Part shown: positions 1 to 8,212 of the stretch, one piece after another
Numbering within the stretch: position 1 is the first letter of the stretch
Layout of the letters: every line of letters starts with the position of its first letter
DNA from: an uncultured Prevotella sp.
GTDB taxonomy: Bacteria; Bacteroidota; Bacteroidia; Bacteroidales; Bacteroidaceae
DNA length: 30,836 bases
Direction: 5' to 3'
Assembly: GCA_937892695.1 (NCBI GenBank)
Contig: CALBJK010000035.1
Location: 1 to 30,836, forward strand
Translations under genes and position numbers: made by a program
The notes under the pieces: model-generated
The model's input: the letters and a program-made list of their open reading frames with translations, nothing else
Databases searched by the model: none
Told to the model about the DNA's origin: nothing

Positions 1-606
1 CTGCCTCAATCGACAATAAACCGGTTGCCTATTCGCACAACGTTCGACAACCGATATTTCTCTGACCGCTATCAGGGAATCCCAATCTTCGGATACCGAT
101 TGCTCATACACAAGCTGCTGGATGGCATAGAAGTAAAGACAGGAATCGACTTTAACGAGAACCGAGACTTCTGGACAAACAAAGCCAATCGTATTGTTTA
201 CACTGGTATGGCAGACGAACTGGCAGATTACTGTTACGGGGAGCTGGAATACAGAAGTCTGGATTTTGTTATAGAAAGAAAAGAACAAAACGACTGGCAA
301 GGAACAGCCGTAATAAATGAAACGTCGTCAAATGTCCCATATACAAGAACTATAGAACACAAGCATTTTGACAAGCAATGCACTACGCAGCACACTATCA
401 TAACATTTGAATATCCGATGAAGTGGAAGCGCGGACAAGAGGCTTACTATCCAATCAATGACGACACAAACAACTGCCGTTACCAGAACTATGCAGACCT
501 TATCAGAAAACGTTATCCTACATTAACCCTTGGAGGACGATTGGGAAAGTACAAATACTATGACATGGATGATGCGATTGAAGCCGCACTGGACGTTAAG
601 TTATAG
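1..606 (+). CDS. glf: UDP-galactopyranose mutase, C-terminal part (5' end outside the window)
   Basis: The reading frame is open from base 1, so the gene starts upstream of the window; the TTG at 25 is an internal leucine codon. About 201 C-terminal residues are present, against a usual total near 370-380. Family hallmarks are visible: RTTFDNRYF followed by DRYQGIP, then IEHKHF, then YPINDD, and near the end the strongly conserved GRLGKYKYYDMD. The enzyme is a flavoprotein that interconverts UDP-galactopyranose and UDP-galactofuranose in the cytoplasm, supplying galactofuranose for capsule, O-antigen or exopolysaccharide. In Bacteroidales it normally sits inside a glycan gene cluster, so such a cluster probably ends here. 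The identification rests on recalled family motifs; the missing N-terminal Rossmann part cannot be checked. Confidence 0.92.
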   Translation: MPQSTINRLPIRTTFDNRYFSDRYQGIPIFGYRLLIHKLLDGIEVKTGIDFNENRDFWTNKANRIVYTGMADELADYCYGELEYRSLDFVIERKEQNDWQGTAVINETSSNVPYTRTIEHKHFDKQCTTQHTIITFEYPMKWKRGQEAYYPINDDTNNCRYQNYADLIRKRYPTLTLGGRLGKYKYYDMDDAIEAALDVKL

Positions 607-836
607 CAAGTCTTCTGGCTTGACGACAAAACATACATTATATAATATGAAGTGTTTAGTTGCAGATATCCACAGACAGGAAAGTTTATCAAAACTGGTT
701 CAATCTTATTCTCTGGTTATCAAAGCATTAACACCTACTGAGGATTCCAGTCCTTGCGTTACCAATAATTTTGATGCCCCCACTTCTTTCGTACATTCTA
801 TTTTTCTTTGGTTATATAGTTCTATAATGCTTTGAC
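607..836. other. Intergenic stretch between glf and the Fic gene repeat
   Basis: This AT-rich stretch shows no convincing gene. Short open frames exist on both strands but have no recognisable family signature. It ends where the first 43-bp palindromic repeat begins. Confidence 0.5.
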
Positions 837-879
837 GCTCTCCAATTCTTTCCAATGTTTGCAGAATTGGAAAGAATTT
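837..879 (+). repeat. Palindromic direct repeat, copy 1 (upstream of the Fic gene)
   Basis: This 43-bp segment recurs at 2221-2263 with a single difference (C at 840, T at 2224); the last 39 bases (841-879) are identical. Each copy contains perfect 12-bp inverted arms, AATTCTTTCCAA at 844-855 and TTGGAAAGAATT at 867-878, around an 11-base loop. In this copy the loop holds the TTTG of the -33 promoter box of the Fic gene. It could be an operator, a recombination site or a hairpin; the sequence alone does not decide. Confidence 0.9.
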
Positions 880-889
880 TATAACTTTG
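858..889 (+). promoter_or_regulatory. Bacteroidetes-type promoter of the Fic gene
   Basis: TTTG at 858-861 is followed after exactly 20 bases by TAACTTTG at 882-889, matching the Bacteroidetes -33/-7 consensus (TTTG, 19-21 bases, TAnnTTTG). Transcription should begin near 896, about 18 bases before the ATG at 914. The TTG at 887 lies inside the -7 box, so it cannot be the translation start. Confidence 0.8.
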
Positions 890-913
890 AGGCCGAAACA
901 AATAGATTGTTCT

Positions 914-2215
914 ATGTTAGAAAAGCCTCCATATATAGAAGAACGTGACCTGATCGATGCCATGTTGTCGTCGGCCAGTGCTGACATTACACGCGCCGTG
1001 GAAAAGATAAACGAGACTTACGCTTACTGGGATGCTGTGAAGTATATGAAAACTCCAGACGATATGACACCAGAGCAATTGTGGACGCATGTGAAGGTTT
1101 CGCGACTGTCAAACAGACTACGTGTCTGGGACAAGTATGGAATATCATTGAGCATTACCAATTCGATGCAGAGACAGTGTCATGAATTCGACATGAACTT
1201 CGGAGGATCATGGGGAAGCGATGCGATAATTTCGGGTGGAAAGGAGAAACAGCAATATCTTGTCAGCTCGCTGATGGAAGAAGCAATCTATTCCAGTCAG
1301 ATGGAGGGAGCTTCCACTACGCGCAAAGTGGCAAAGGACATGCTTCGGAAGAAGCTCTCGCCTAAGGACAAGTCGCAGCGGATGATTTTCAACAATTATC
1401 AGACCATACAGTTTATTGTCGAAAACAAGTCGAAGCCCTTGTCTCCAGAACTTTTGCTTCACGTACATAGACTTATGACAGAAGGGACGCTTCAAGATAA
1501 AGATGATGCTGGACGGTTCAGAAACAACAACGACGTTGTGGTAGAAAACGGCATCACTCACGAGACCGTACACACACCTCCGTCGTATGACGAGATACCC
1601 GACTTCGTACAATCACTGTGCGATTTTTTCAACGATAACAGTCCGAGAGTGTTCATTCATCCTATTATAAGAGGTATAATCGTCCACTTCCTCGTGGCCT
1701 ACGTCCATCCCTTTGCTGACGGCAACGGGCGTACGGCGAGGGCGTTGTTCTATTGGTACATGATGAAAAAGGGCTACTGGCTGACAGAGTATCTTTCTAT
1801 TTCACGCGTTATAGCCAAATCGAAGAAGTCTTACGAGAAGTCGTACCTCTACACCGAGGCCGACGGCATGGATATTGGTTATTTTGTTTCTTACAATCTT
1901 AGAGTGCTCGGACAATCGTTCAAGCAGCTTCAAGACTACATACGTAGGAAACAGACCGAGCGGCAGTCGGCTGAGGCTTATCTCAGAATAGGCAACATCA
2001 ACGAACGGCAAGCCCGGATAATAAGGATGTTTGTTGAAAATCCGGGTATCGTCATCACTGTAAAAGATTTGCAAAATAAGTTTCTTGTAAGCCCCACAAC
2101 AGCAAAGAATGATGTTATGGGGCTTGTGGAGCGTGGTATGCTCTGTGAGTTGTCGCTCAACAAAGTGAAAAAAGGGTATGTCAGGTCAGACGACTTTGAC
2201 GATATAATAAATTAA
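914..2215 (+). CDS. Fic-domain protein with C-terminal winged helix (probable AMPylase)
   Basis: The protein has 433 residues counting from ATG 914. It carries a canonical Fic active-site motif, HPFADGNGRTAR, at about residues 265-276, where the histidine is catalytic. A class II type inhibitory motif, SSQMEG (S-x3-E-G), lies N-terminal to it at about 127-132, and FRNNN sits ahead of the flap region. The last 65 residues, beginning NINERQARIIRMF, look like a winged helix-turn-helix. Fic enzymes usually transfer AMP from ATP to a protein hydroxyl, and the N-terminal inhibitory helix restrains the activity. The target here is unknown. The frame can be extended to TTG 887, but that codon is inside the promoter -7 box. 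The gene stands alone between two copies of a 43-bp palindromic repeat. The winged helix might bind DNA, possibly that palindrome; this is inference. Confidence 0.93.
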   Translation: MLEKPPYIEERDLIDAMLSSASADITRAVEKINETYAYWDAVKYMKTPDDMTPEQLWTHVKVSRLSNRLRVWDKYGISLSITNSMQRQCHEFDMNFGGSWGSDAIISGGKEKQQYLVSSLMEEAIYSSQMEGASTTRKVAKDMLRKKLSPKDKSQRMIFNNYQTIQFIVENKSKPLSPELLLHVHRLMTEGTLQDKDDAGRFRNNNDVVVENGITHETVHTPPSYDEIPDFVQSLCDFFNDNSPRVFIHPIIRGIIVHFLVAYVHPFADGNGRTARALFYWYMMKKGYWLTEYLSISRVIAKSKKSYEKSYLYTEADGMDIGYFVSYNLRVLGQSFKQLQDYIRRKQTERQSAEAYLRIGNINERQARIIRMFVENPGIVITVKDLQNKFLVSPTTAKNDVMGLVERGMLCELSLNKVKKGYVRSDDFDDIIN

Positions 2216-2220
2216 TAAAA

Positions 2221-2263
2221 GCTTTCCAATTCTTTCCAATGTTTGCAGAATTGGAAAGAATTT
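2221..2263 (+). repeat. Palindromic direct repeat, copy 2 (downstream of the Fic gene)
   Basis: This is the second copy of the 837-879 repeat, in the same orientation. Its arms are at 2228-2239 and 2251-2262. Its right edge overlaps the stop codon of the convergent minus-strand gene (stop at 2262-2264). On that strand the hairpin forms immediately after the stop and could act as a 3' end, although no T-run follows. Unlike copy 1, no -7 box sits 20 bases beyond its TTTG. Confidence 0.9.
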
Positions 2264-4403
2264 ACCACTCTATGTCTACCTTCACTCCTTTCGGACAATT
2301 TCCAAATTTAAGGAGGAGAGTATTGTAGCCATTATCATTCCATTCCCATTCTTGTTTTTCCGAACCTGTAATGGTGACGTTTTTCGGTTCTTTTGGCAGG
2401 AGTACCCGCATGACATTGGACGTAGAGCGCGGACTCTTCGACACGAACGAATAGCTGTGGTCTGTTCTAACTTCGTCGTACTGACGCGATGCAGCCGCCA
2501 GAACCTGCGGACGGGTCTTGTCGGCCACACGGCTGATGTCGTACAAGAAAGCCTGATGTCCGGGCTGTACTGTTTTTCTGTCCATTACGGGCAATTCCGG
2601 GTCGAACAGGTCGATGAGTTGTCCTTTTATTACTAATGGCTTGTTGTCGGTGCTTTCGTCTAAAACGGCAGCTATGTCATAGCAACCGCGCTCCAGATAG
2701 AACGAGTTCTTGGTGTCGATGCGTCCACAGGCATCGTCCACCTTGTCCATCAGCAGTTTGTCGCCACCCTTGGTCATGGCATACTCTTTAGGGTCATGGC
2801 GCAGGACATAGACTTTGCCTTTACCGAACGTGTAGGTTCCTTCCCGGGCATCGCGTGGCATACCCATCAGCTCGAACAGATGGCCAGACGGCGACTTGTA
2901 ATCGTTTCCGTCTTGGTTCCACCATTCCTGTACGCTCTGGTAGGGGTCGTCGTCGCGTCCGCTATAGATGAGCCGTCCTCCGTTGTTCACCCATTCGGCT
3001 ATGTGCTTATGAGCTGCAGGGTCGAGGGGCTTCATGTTAGAGTAAGACATCAGCAGAACACGCGTGTCTTTCCACGTGTCGGCATATCCTGTATTTTCAA
3101 TATGTATTATCGAAACAGGGATACCGCGCTTTACGAGCGGAAGAGCCAGTCCGTAGAAGTTGCTCAGCTGCGGATCGTCGTAGCCTTCTACCTTACGTGG
3201 CGACCGCTGGAACATAAGCGAATTGGCCATCAGCACACTTATTCCCGTTGTCCCGGTGACGCGGTTGTCAGACAACGGCATATCGTTGAGCGAGTTGATC
3301 ATCACCTGCATCTGTGTAGAATAGAAGCGCGGTATGCGCTCTTTCTCGTCGCTGCCGGCACTGGTGCGGTAGTATCCTTCATAGATGCGGTCGGGCCAGG
3401 GCATCACCTCGTAATTGTCTACTTGGGGGTAGAGCAGCTGGGCGGTGAACGTGGCTTGATAGTTGCGCCGATAGTCCTGCCAGTCCTTTGCACGGTCTTC
3501 GATAGGGTCGGTCAGGAAGAACATCTTCCGTCCGGTGGGGCGTGTCATCGATTCCATACATCCGTATTCGAGAAATGCCGTTTCAAACACCCGCTCCTTC
3601 TTCACGCCGTTGAAGAAGTTGGGTTCGCGCGACGTGCCTGTCCATACTTGGGCTATGTAGCCGTCGACACAAGGCAGCGAGGCCAGCGAAGCCTCAGGGC
3701 TGACGATAGACCACTGGGCATAGTTGAGCAGCGAGTGGGTCGGTACGTAACAGCGCACGTTCATACCTTTCTGCCGTCCGTACTCCTTGGCGTAGGTGAA
3801 GGCTTCGTCGAGGGCGCGGTAGTAGAGATGATACTTCAGCTTGTTGGACAGATAGGTGTTTTCGGCCGAGACGTGCTGTGGCCGCCAGTCGAAGCCATAG
3901 TAAGCCTTCCACTCGCGCTTGAAGGCATCGCTATAGCCGCTGCGTGCCCAGAACTCGGGTTCTTCGAGAAAGATAGCGTCAATCCCGGCATCTATCACAC
4001 GCTTGATGTGGCGTTGCTTGAAATATTTCAGATAGTTCTCGGTAGGTACGATGTATGGCACCATCCGGCCGTGCCATACGGTGTCACCCTTCATCGTCAC
4101 CTGACCTTCGTCGAGATGCCAGCGTCCGTCCCACTTGCCGGTGAAATAGTCCTGATATTCGCCCCAGGCTATTCCGGTCATAAAATGTGTGGCATAGCCG
4201 TGGTCGCGCCACGACTGCAGACGTTGTTCAAAAGTCTCGTTGCGATGGTCTTTGGTGCTGTACACCATTACGGCATCCGAACGTATGTCGGTCACCGGCT
4301 TCCAGTGGGAGCCGGTCTGGAAAGTGGTCTTTTCGCGGGACGTCTGAGCCGGGACATACAACGTGTACATCGCTGCTGCCAACAATATTATGAATTTGTT
4401 CAT
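2262..4403 (-). CDS. Secreted glycoside-hydrolase-like protein (clan A-type barrel, GH42-like organisation)
   Basis: The protein has 713 residues with a signal peptide (about residues 1-20, ending VPAQ). The first half reads like a TIM barrel that binds sugar. At about 140-170 the segment IDAIFLEEPEFW followed by SGYSDAFKREWKAYYG resembles the acid/base glutamate strand of GH42 and related clan A enzymes, with E147, E148 or E150 as candidates. Around residues 380-510 lies a domain with the feel of the GH42 trimerisation domain (class I glutamine amidotransferase-like), including a WVNNGGRLIYSG stretch. The C-terminal 200 residues look beta-rich. No family is certain and the substrate is unknown. 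It is last in the pafA-trhP-sufE direction, separated from sufE by 99 bases with two strong hairpins, so it is probably transcribed or regulated separately. Confidence 0.6.
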   Translation of the reverse strand: MNKFIILLAAAMYTLYVPAQTSREKTTFQTGSHWKPVTDIRSDAVMVYSTKDHRNETFEQRLQSWRDHGYATHFMTGIAWGEYQDYFTGKWDGRWHLDEGQVTMKGDTVWHGRMVPYIVPTENYLKYFKQRHIKRVIDAGIDAIFLEEPEFWARSGYSDAFKREWKAYYGFDWRPQHVSAENTYLSNKLKYHLYYRALDEAFTYAKEYGRQKGMNVRCYVPTHSLLNYAQWSIVSPEASLASLPCVDGYIAQVWTGTSREPNFFNGVKKERVFETAFLEYGCMESMTRPTGRKMFFLTDPIEDRAKDWQDYRRNYQATFTAQLLYPQVDNYEVMPWPDRIYEGYYRTSAGSDEKERIPRFYSTQMQVMINSLNDMPLSDNRVTGTTGISVLMANSLMFQRSPRKVEGYDDPQLSNFYGLALPLVKRGIPVSIIHIENTGYADTWKDTRVLLMSYSNMKPLDPAAHKHIAEWVNNGGRLIYSGRDDDPYQSVQEWWNQDGNDYKSPSGHLFELMGMPRDAREGTYTFGKGKVYVLRHDPKEYAMTKGGDKLLMDKVDDACGRIDTKNSFYLERGCYDIAAVLDESTDNKPLVIKGQLIDLFDPELPVMDRKTVQPGHQAFLYDISRVADKTRPQVLAAASRQYDEVRTDHSYSFVSKSPRSTSNVMRVLLPKEPKNVTITGSEKQEWEWNDNGYNTLLLKFGNCPKGVKVDIEW

Positions 4404-4425
4404 AAGAATTAATAGAGATTATACA

Positions 4426-4457
4426 TATAAGGGCAGAACTGGAGTTCTGCCCTTATA
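4426..4457 (-). terminator. Strong 15-bp hairpin between sufE and the glycosidase-like gene
   Basis: The arms at 4426-4440 and 4443-4457 are perfectly complementary (core AAGGGCAGAACT) and almost meet. This would be an efficient stop or block for transcripts leaving sufE. There is no clear T-run after it on the minus strand, so a role as a 5' leader hairpin of the next gene is also possible. Confidence 0.5.
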
Positions 4458-4485
4458 ACGGAAATGCTATAGTAATATTTCCGTT
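4457..4485. terminator. Second hairpin just after sufE
   Basis: AACGGAAAT at 4457-4465 pairs with ATTTCCGTT at 4477-4485 across an 11-base loop. It begins directly next to the 4426-4457 hairpin and lies 18 bases after the sufE stop. The T-run (TTTT at 4484-4487) is on the plus-strand side, so the orientation is ambiguous. Confidence 0.4.
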
Positions 4486-4502
4486 TTGTGATTTGCGAAG
4501 AG

Positions 4503-4934
4503 TCAGCAGTCAGCCTCTTCTTTTGCCTCATAGGCCAGAGCGTACATACGCATCTGCTTCACCATGGCCAGCAGACCGTTAGACCGTGTGGGCGAAAGGT
4601 GTTCCTTCAGTCCTATCCTGTCGATAAAGTAGAGATCGGCATCAAGGATTTCCTTAGGTGTATGTCCGCTGACCACCTGTATGAGCAGTGCGATAATACC
4701 CTTTACGATAAGGGCATCGCTGTCGGCAGTGAAAGTCAGTTTGCCGTCATTGTAGTCGGCCTGTAGCCACACCCGGCTCTGGCATCCGTCTATGAGATTG
4801 TTCTCAGTCTTGTATTTTTCGTCGAGTGGCTGCAAATCGCTGCCCATATCGATGAGCAGCTGATACTTGTCCATCCAGTCGTCTAAGTCTTTAAATTCTT
4901 CGACTATTTCGTCTTGTGCTTCGTTTATTGTCAT
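4503..4934 (-). CDS. sufE: SufE family cysteine-desulfuration protein
   Basis: The protein has 143 residues, the usual SufE length. The conserved sulfur-accepting cysteine is present in IDGCQSRVW at about residue 51. The later GIIALLIQVVSGHTPKEI and HLSPTRSNGL segments are typical of the family. SufE takes persulfide sulfur from the cysteine desulfurase SufS and passes it to the Suf scaffold for iron-sulfur cluster assembly in the cytoplasm. No suf genes are adjacent; it sits 33 bases after the trhP-like gene and is probably co-transcribed with it and pafA. Confidence 0.93.
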   Translation of the reverse strand: MTINEAQDEIVEEFKDLDDWMDKYQLLIDMGSDLQPLDEKYKTENNLIDGCQSRVWLQADYNDGKLTFTADSDALIVKGIIALLIQVVSGHTPKEILDADLYFIDRIGLKEHLSPTRSNGLLAMVKQMRMYALAYEAKEEADC

Positions 4935-4967
4935 TTCACTTTATCTGTTTATTATTTCGGACTTGTA

Positions 4968-6221
4968 TTAGTTGTCCGATTTCACGAGTTTGAAGAGCTT
5001 GTCGCTCGGACGCACCTTGGCCGGTACGGGCAGCGACACATGCTGTCCTTTGAGAGCTTTGTCTACGGGCTTCAGGTCGTAGCGTATCTCAGAGGCTGTG
5101 AGATACATAACGCCGGTGGTAGGACCAGTGACGAGCAGTTTGTCACCCACGGCAAAATCGGAGGCTTCGACACTGAACTCAGCCACGCCGAGCTTGGAGA
5201 AATACTTCACTCCGCGTCCTACGTAGACCTTGCGCTCGGTAGCGTTAGAACCGTAATTCTTGTTCCATTCGCCAAGACGCTGCCCCTGGTAGTAACCGTC
5301 CCAGAAGCCACGGTTGAAGACTGCGGCTAAGCGTTTGTCCCATTCGTCCTTCTTCGCTTCACTGAACGAGCCGTCGAGCACCGACGCGATGGCTTCCTTG
5401 TAGCAGTTCACAACTGTGTATACATACTCGGGGCCACGGGCGCGGCCTTCAATCTTGAAAACCCTCACTCCGGCCTTCATCATACGGTCGATGAAGCGCA
5501 CAGTCTTTAGGTCTTTCGGACTCATTATGTACTTGTTGTCTATCTCCAGTTGGCATCCCGTCTCGTTGTCGGTCACGGTGTAGGAACGGCGGCACAGCTG
5601 CATACACTCGCCACGGTTGGCCGACCGTCCGGTGTTCTCCAGACTCATATAGCACTTGCCGCTCACGGCCATGCACAGTGCGCCGTGGCAGAACATCTCG
5701 ATGCGGATGAGCAGACCGTGCGGTCCGCGTATGTCCTGACTGACAATCTGACGGTGGATTTCGGCCACCTGATCCATGTTCAGTTCGCGGGCCAAAACCA
5801 CCACATCGGCGAAGCGGGCGTAGAACTTCAGAGCTTCGATGTTAGAGATATTGAGCTGGGTTGACAGGTGCACCTCTACCCCACGCTCGTTGCAGTAGGC
5901 CATCACCGCCACGTCGCTGGCTATCACCGCACTGATGCCGGCCTCCTTGGCCGCGTCGATGATTTCGCGCATCAGCGGCAGGTCGTCGCCGTAGATTATG
6001 GTGTTGACCGTGAGATACGACTTTATGCCGTTTTCGGCACAGGTGGCCGCAATGTCGCGCAGGTCGTCAATGGAGAAATGGTTGGCCGAGTGAGACCGCA
6101 TGTTCAGACGGTCCACTCCGAAATAGACAGAGCCCGCACCGGCCTGAATGGCCGCTGCGAGGCTCTCACGTGACCCCACAGGGGCCATTATCTCAAAATC
6201 CTTTATTGTTTCGTGGAACAT
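4968..6221 (-). CDS. trhP: U32 family protein, likely TrhP-type tRNA 5-hydroxyuridine synthesis protein
   Basis: This 417-residue protein belongs to peptidase family U32. It begins FEIMAPVGSRESLAAAIQAGA, the usual opening of the TIM-barrel-like domain. It carries the diagnostic block HGALCMAVSGKC at about 179-190, followed by more cysteines near 206 and 210 (GECMQLC). These cysteines probably hold an iron-sulfur cluster. In E. coli the closest relatives are YegQ/TrhP (prephenate-dependent formation of 5-hydroxyuridine at tRNA position 34), YhbU/UbiU and RlhA. The C-terminal small barrel (from about 330) fits TrhP best. Naming it trhP rather than another U32 branch is inference. It starts 16 bases after the pafA stop. 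Confidence 0.78.
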   Translation of the reverse strand: MFHETIKDFEIMAPVGSRESLAAAIQAGAGSVYFGVDRLNMRSHSANHFSIDDLRDIAATCAENGIKSYLTVNTIIYGDDLPLMREIIDAAKEAGISAVIASDVAVMAYCNERGVEVHLSTQLNISNIEALKFYARFADVVVLARELNMDQVAEIHRQIVSQDIRGPHGLLIRIEMFCHGALCMAVSGKCYMSLENTGRSANRGECMQLCRRSYTVTDNETGCQLEIDNKYIMSPKDLKTVRFIDRMMKAGVRVFKIEGRARGPEYVYTVVNCYKEAIASVLDGSFSEAKKDEWDKRLAAVFNRGFWDGYYQGQRLGEWNKNYGSNATERKVYVGRGVKYFSKLGVAEFSVEASDFAVGDKLLVTGPTTGVMYLTASEIRYDLKPVDKALKGQHVSLPVPAKVRPSDKLFKLVKSDN

Positions 6222-6237
6222 TTATTCTATATGGCGT

Positions 6238-7725
6238 TCACTTTTGTTCTACGACAGGAAGAATGGCGTTGCCAATGCATGCGCTCGGCATCTGGATGTG
6301 GAGCATGGCGCATACCGTAGCAGCTACGTCGGTTATGAATGTCGGCTCAGACGTAGATCCGTGGCGCACGTGCCACCCCATGAACAGCATAGGGATATGG
6401 GCATCGTAGGGATTCCATGCTCCATGATTGGTGCCGCGATAGTCGCGCGGGAATGTATAGTTGAGAACATCGGGACGGGTCACTACCATTATGTCGCCAG
6501 AGCGCAGACGGTTGTAACCGTTGATGGTACGCTCGCGCAGAAACTCGGGCATGGCCGATTCGGCGGCACGCTCAAAGTCGACCACATAGACAAACTGGCT
6601 GTCGCGTTTCAGCACGTCGATGGCAGCAGCCTTCACCTTTTCGTAGTCGAGCTTGTTGGCATCGAGGAAGTTGCGGTCGATGTACAGACGGTAGTCTATG
6701 ACATCGCTGATATAGTCACCTTTCACGCCGAACTTGGCAGCAAGAGCTTCGTTCACCTGTTTTTTGGTGTCGCCGGTGCTCCACCCTCCGCCCGGCAGCT
6801 TGTGGCTGTTGAGGAAGTTGGGATTATGGGCTGCGCCGTGGTCGGCGGTGAGGAAGAGCAGATAGTTGCCCCGTCCTACCTGGCTGTCGAGAGCGTTCAA
6901 AAAGGCTGTCAGGTCTTTGTCGAGCTGCATGTAGACCTCATAGTTCTCCTTGCCGCGTGTGCCGAAGGCATGGCCGACGGCATCGGTCGACGACACGCTC
7001 ACACAAAGCATATCGGTCACGCCGCGCTGTCCGAGTTTTTCATTCTTCAGAGCGGCTTCGGCCATCTTGAAGGTCATGGTCACGCCCTCGTTGGTCGGCT
7101 TTATATCAAAACCAGGCTTAGTATTGTTCTGCTTGTTGAACTGCTCTACCCATTCTGGCAGACGGTCCATATAGTAGGTGCTGGTGATGAAATGGCCTAC
7201 CGAGTTGTCGTACCAGTAGGCTGCGTCTGCAGCATGTCCGGCGGGCAGGATAGAGGCACGGTCCTTCAGGGCTACACCTATTACCTTCGACTTGAAAGAG
7301 GTTGCAAGTTTCAGCTCGTCGCCGATGGTCGAAGCCCACATGTTGCGTGGCGACATCTTGCCGGCCTTGCTGTCAGAGCCTACGCCTTTGACGGTGTTGT
7401 CGTCGCAGCAGTAAATCTTCTTGCCGTCCTTATGGAAGTTGTTCCCGGCTATGCCCGTAAGCGAAGGCACCGAACCGGTGTAGGTGCTGCTGTGGCCGAT
7501 GGCAGTCACCGTCGGCATATAGTTTATATTGTGGTTCTCGCAGCTGAATCCCTCGTTCAGAATGCGTTTGAGTCCGCCTTCGCCGTATTGGTCATAATAA
7601 TAATAAAGGTAGTCCCAGCGCATCTGGTCGACTACGAGTCCTACAATAAGTTTTGGTCTCTCTACTTGTGCTGCAGCCGCAACGGCGATGCAGAACATGA
7701 TGAATGTGAAAAAATGTCGTTTCAT
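6238..7725 (-). CDS. pafA: PafA-type secreted alkaline phosphatase
   Basis: The protein has 495 residues with a signal peptide (about 1-19, ending AAAAAQ). It has the alkaline phosphatase superfamily layout of the phosphate-irrepressible PafA enzymes known from Elizabethkingia and Bacteroides. Metal ligand D33 lies in GLVVDQMRWDY. The threonine nucleophile is expected at T74 in MPTVTAIGHSS, with N95 following in GIAGNNF. The KDR pair (K154, R156) replaces the arginine of E. coli PhoA, and a TADHG metal-binding motif lies near residue 300. It would hydrolyse phosphate monoesters in the periplasm or at the cell surface. It is the first gene of the pafA-trhP-sufE group; a promoter lies about 90 bases upstream. 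Confidence 0.88.
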   Translation of the reverse strand: MKRHFFTFIMFCIAVAAAAQVERPKLIVGLVVDQMRWDYLYYYYDQYGEGGLKRILNEGFSCENHNINYMPTVTAIGHSSTYTGSVPSLTGIAGNNFHKDGKKIYCCDDNTVKGVGSDSKAGKMSPRNMWASTIGDELKLATSFKSKVIGVALKDRASILPAGHAADAAYWYDNSVGHFITSTYYMDRLPEWVEQFNKQNNTKPGFDIKPTNEGVTMTFKMAEAALKNEKLGQRGVTDMLCVSVSSTDAVGHAFGTRGKENYEVYMQLDKDLTAFLNALDSQVGRGNYLLFLTADHGAAHNPNFLNSHKLPGGGWSTGDTKKQVNEALAAKFGVKGDYISDVIDYRLYIDRNFLDANKLDYEKVKAAAIDVLKRDSQFVYVVDFERAAESAMPEFLRERTINGYNRLRSGDIMVVTRPDVLNYTFPRDYRGTNHGAWNPYDAHIPMLFMGWHVRHGSTSEPTFITDVAATVCAMLHIQMPSACIGNAILPVVEQK

Positions 7726-7811
7726 CTTTTATTGATAATTTACACGAAGATGATGCCTACTGGCTCAGACGCACAAATGCACATCCGTGACAGCATGCAA
7801 CTAAACTGATG

Positions 7812-7843
7812 CAAAGGTAAACACATTCTCCCGAAGCGGCAAG
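7812..7843 (-). promoter_or_regulatory. Putative pafA promoter
   Basis: On the minus strand, TACCTTTG (7819-7812) matches TAnnTTTG, and CTTG (7843-7840), one base off TTTG, lies 20 bases upstream. An inverted repeat, TCCCGAA at 7829-7835 and TTCGGGA at 7845-7851, encloses the -33 box. The start site would lie near 7805, giving an 80-base leader. Confidence 0.55.
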
Positions 7844-8086
7844 TTTCGGGATGATTATTTCTGGTTCTGTCTGCGCTTTAATATTATTGTAACAGAAATC
7901 CCTGACATACGAGGAGCAGACTGTAACAATGCCGTATCGATTGACACATTAACAGTCTGAAACCCACAAATATCAACAATCCAAATAAGTATGTGCGATA
8001 AATCAAGACCACATTGTTATCTCAATTCAAATTTGATACGTTCATGTCTTATTTGCCATCATACTTGCAGCGTTATTGCTTACGTT

Positions 8087-8124
8087 CCGTTTTCTCGTTC
8101 TAAGATAAACAGTTCAGAAAACGG
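8087..8124. repeat. Inverted repeat, 9-bp arms
   Basis: CCGTTTTCT at 8087-8095 pairs with AGAAAACGG at 8116-8124 around a 20-base loop. Function unknown. Confidence 0.5.
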
Positions 8125-8212
8125 CGATGAATGATATCTAATTTAAAGAATTGATTACAAGCATTCTACCAATATTAAATAGAAATGCCATCCACACCAG
8201 TAGAGACCACAC

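Noticed and set aside
887..889. TTG as translation start of the Fic gene
   Set aside because: These bases are the last three of the -7 promoter box (882-889), so they lie upstream of the transcription start; ATG 914 is preferred.
706..987. A 93-codon minus-strand frame across the Fic promoter
   Set aside because: It crosses the palindromic repeat and the Fic start, and matches no family I can name.
2796..4412. A 538-codon plus-strand frame opposite the glycosidase-like gene
   Set aside because: It is antisense to a gene with a clear signal peptide and coherent domains. The frame stays open because of the codon bias of the real gene, and its product has no recognisable motif.
6148..7809. A 553-codon plus-strand frame opposite pafA
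   Set aside because: It is a shadow of pafA, whose catalytic residues are all intact; the antisense product looks like random low-complexity sequence and extends past both gene ends.
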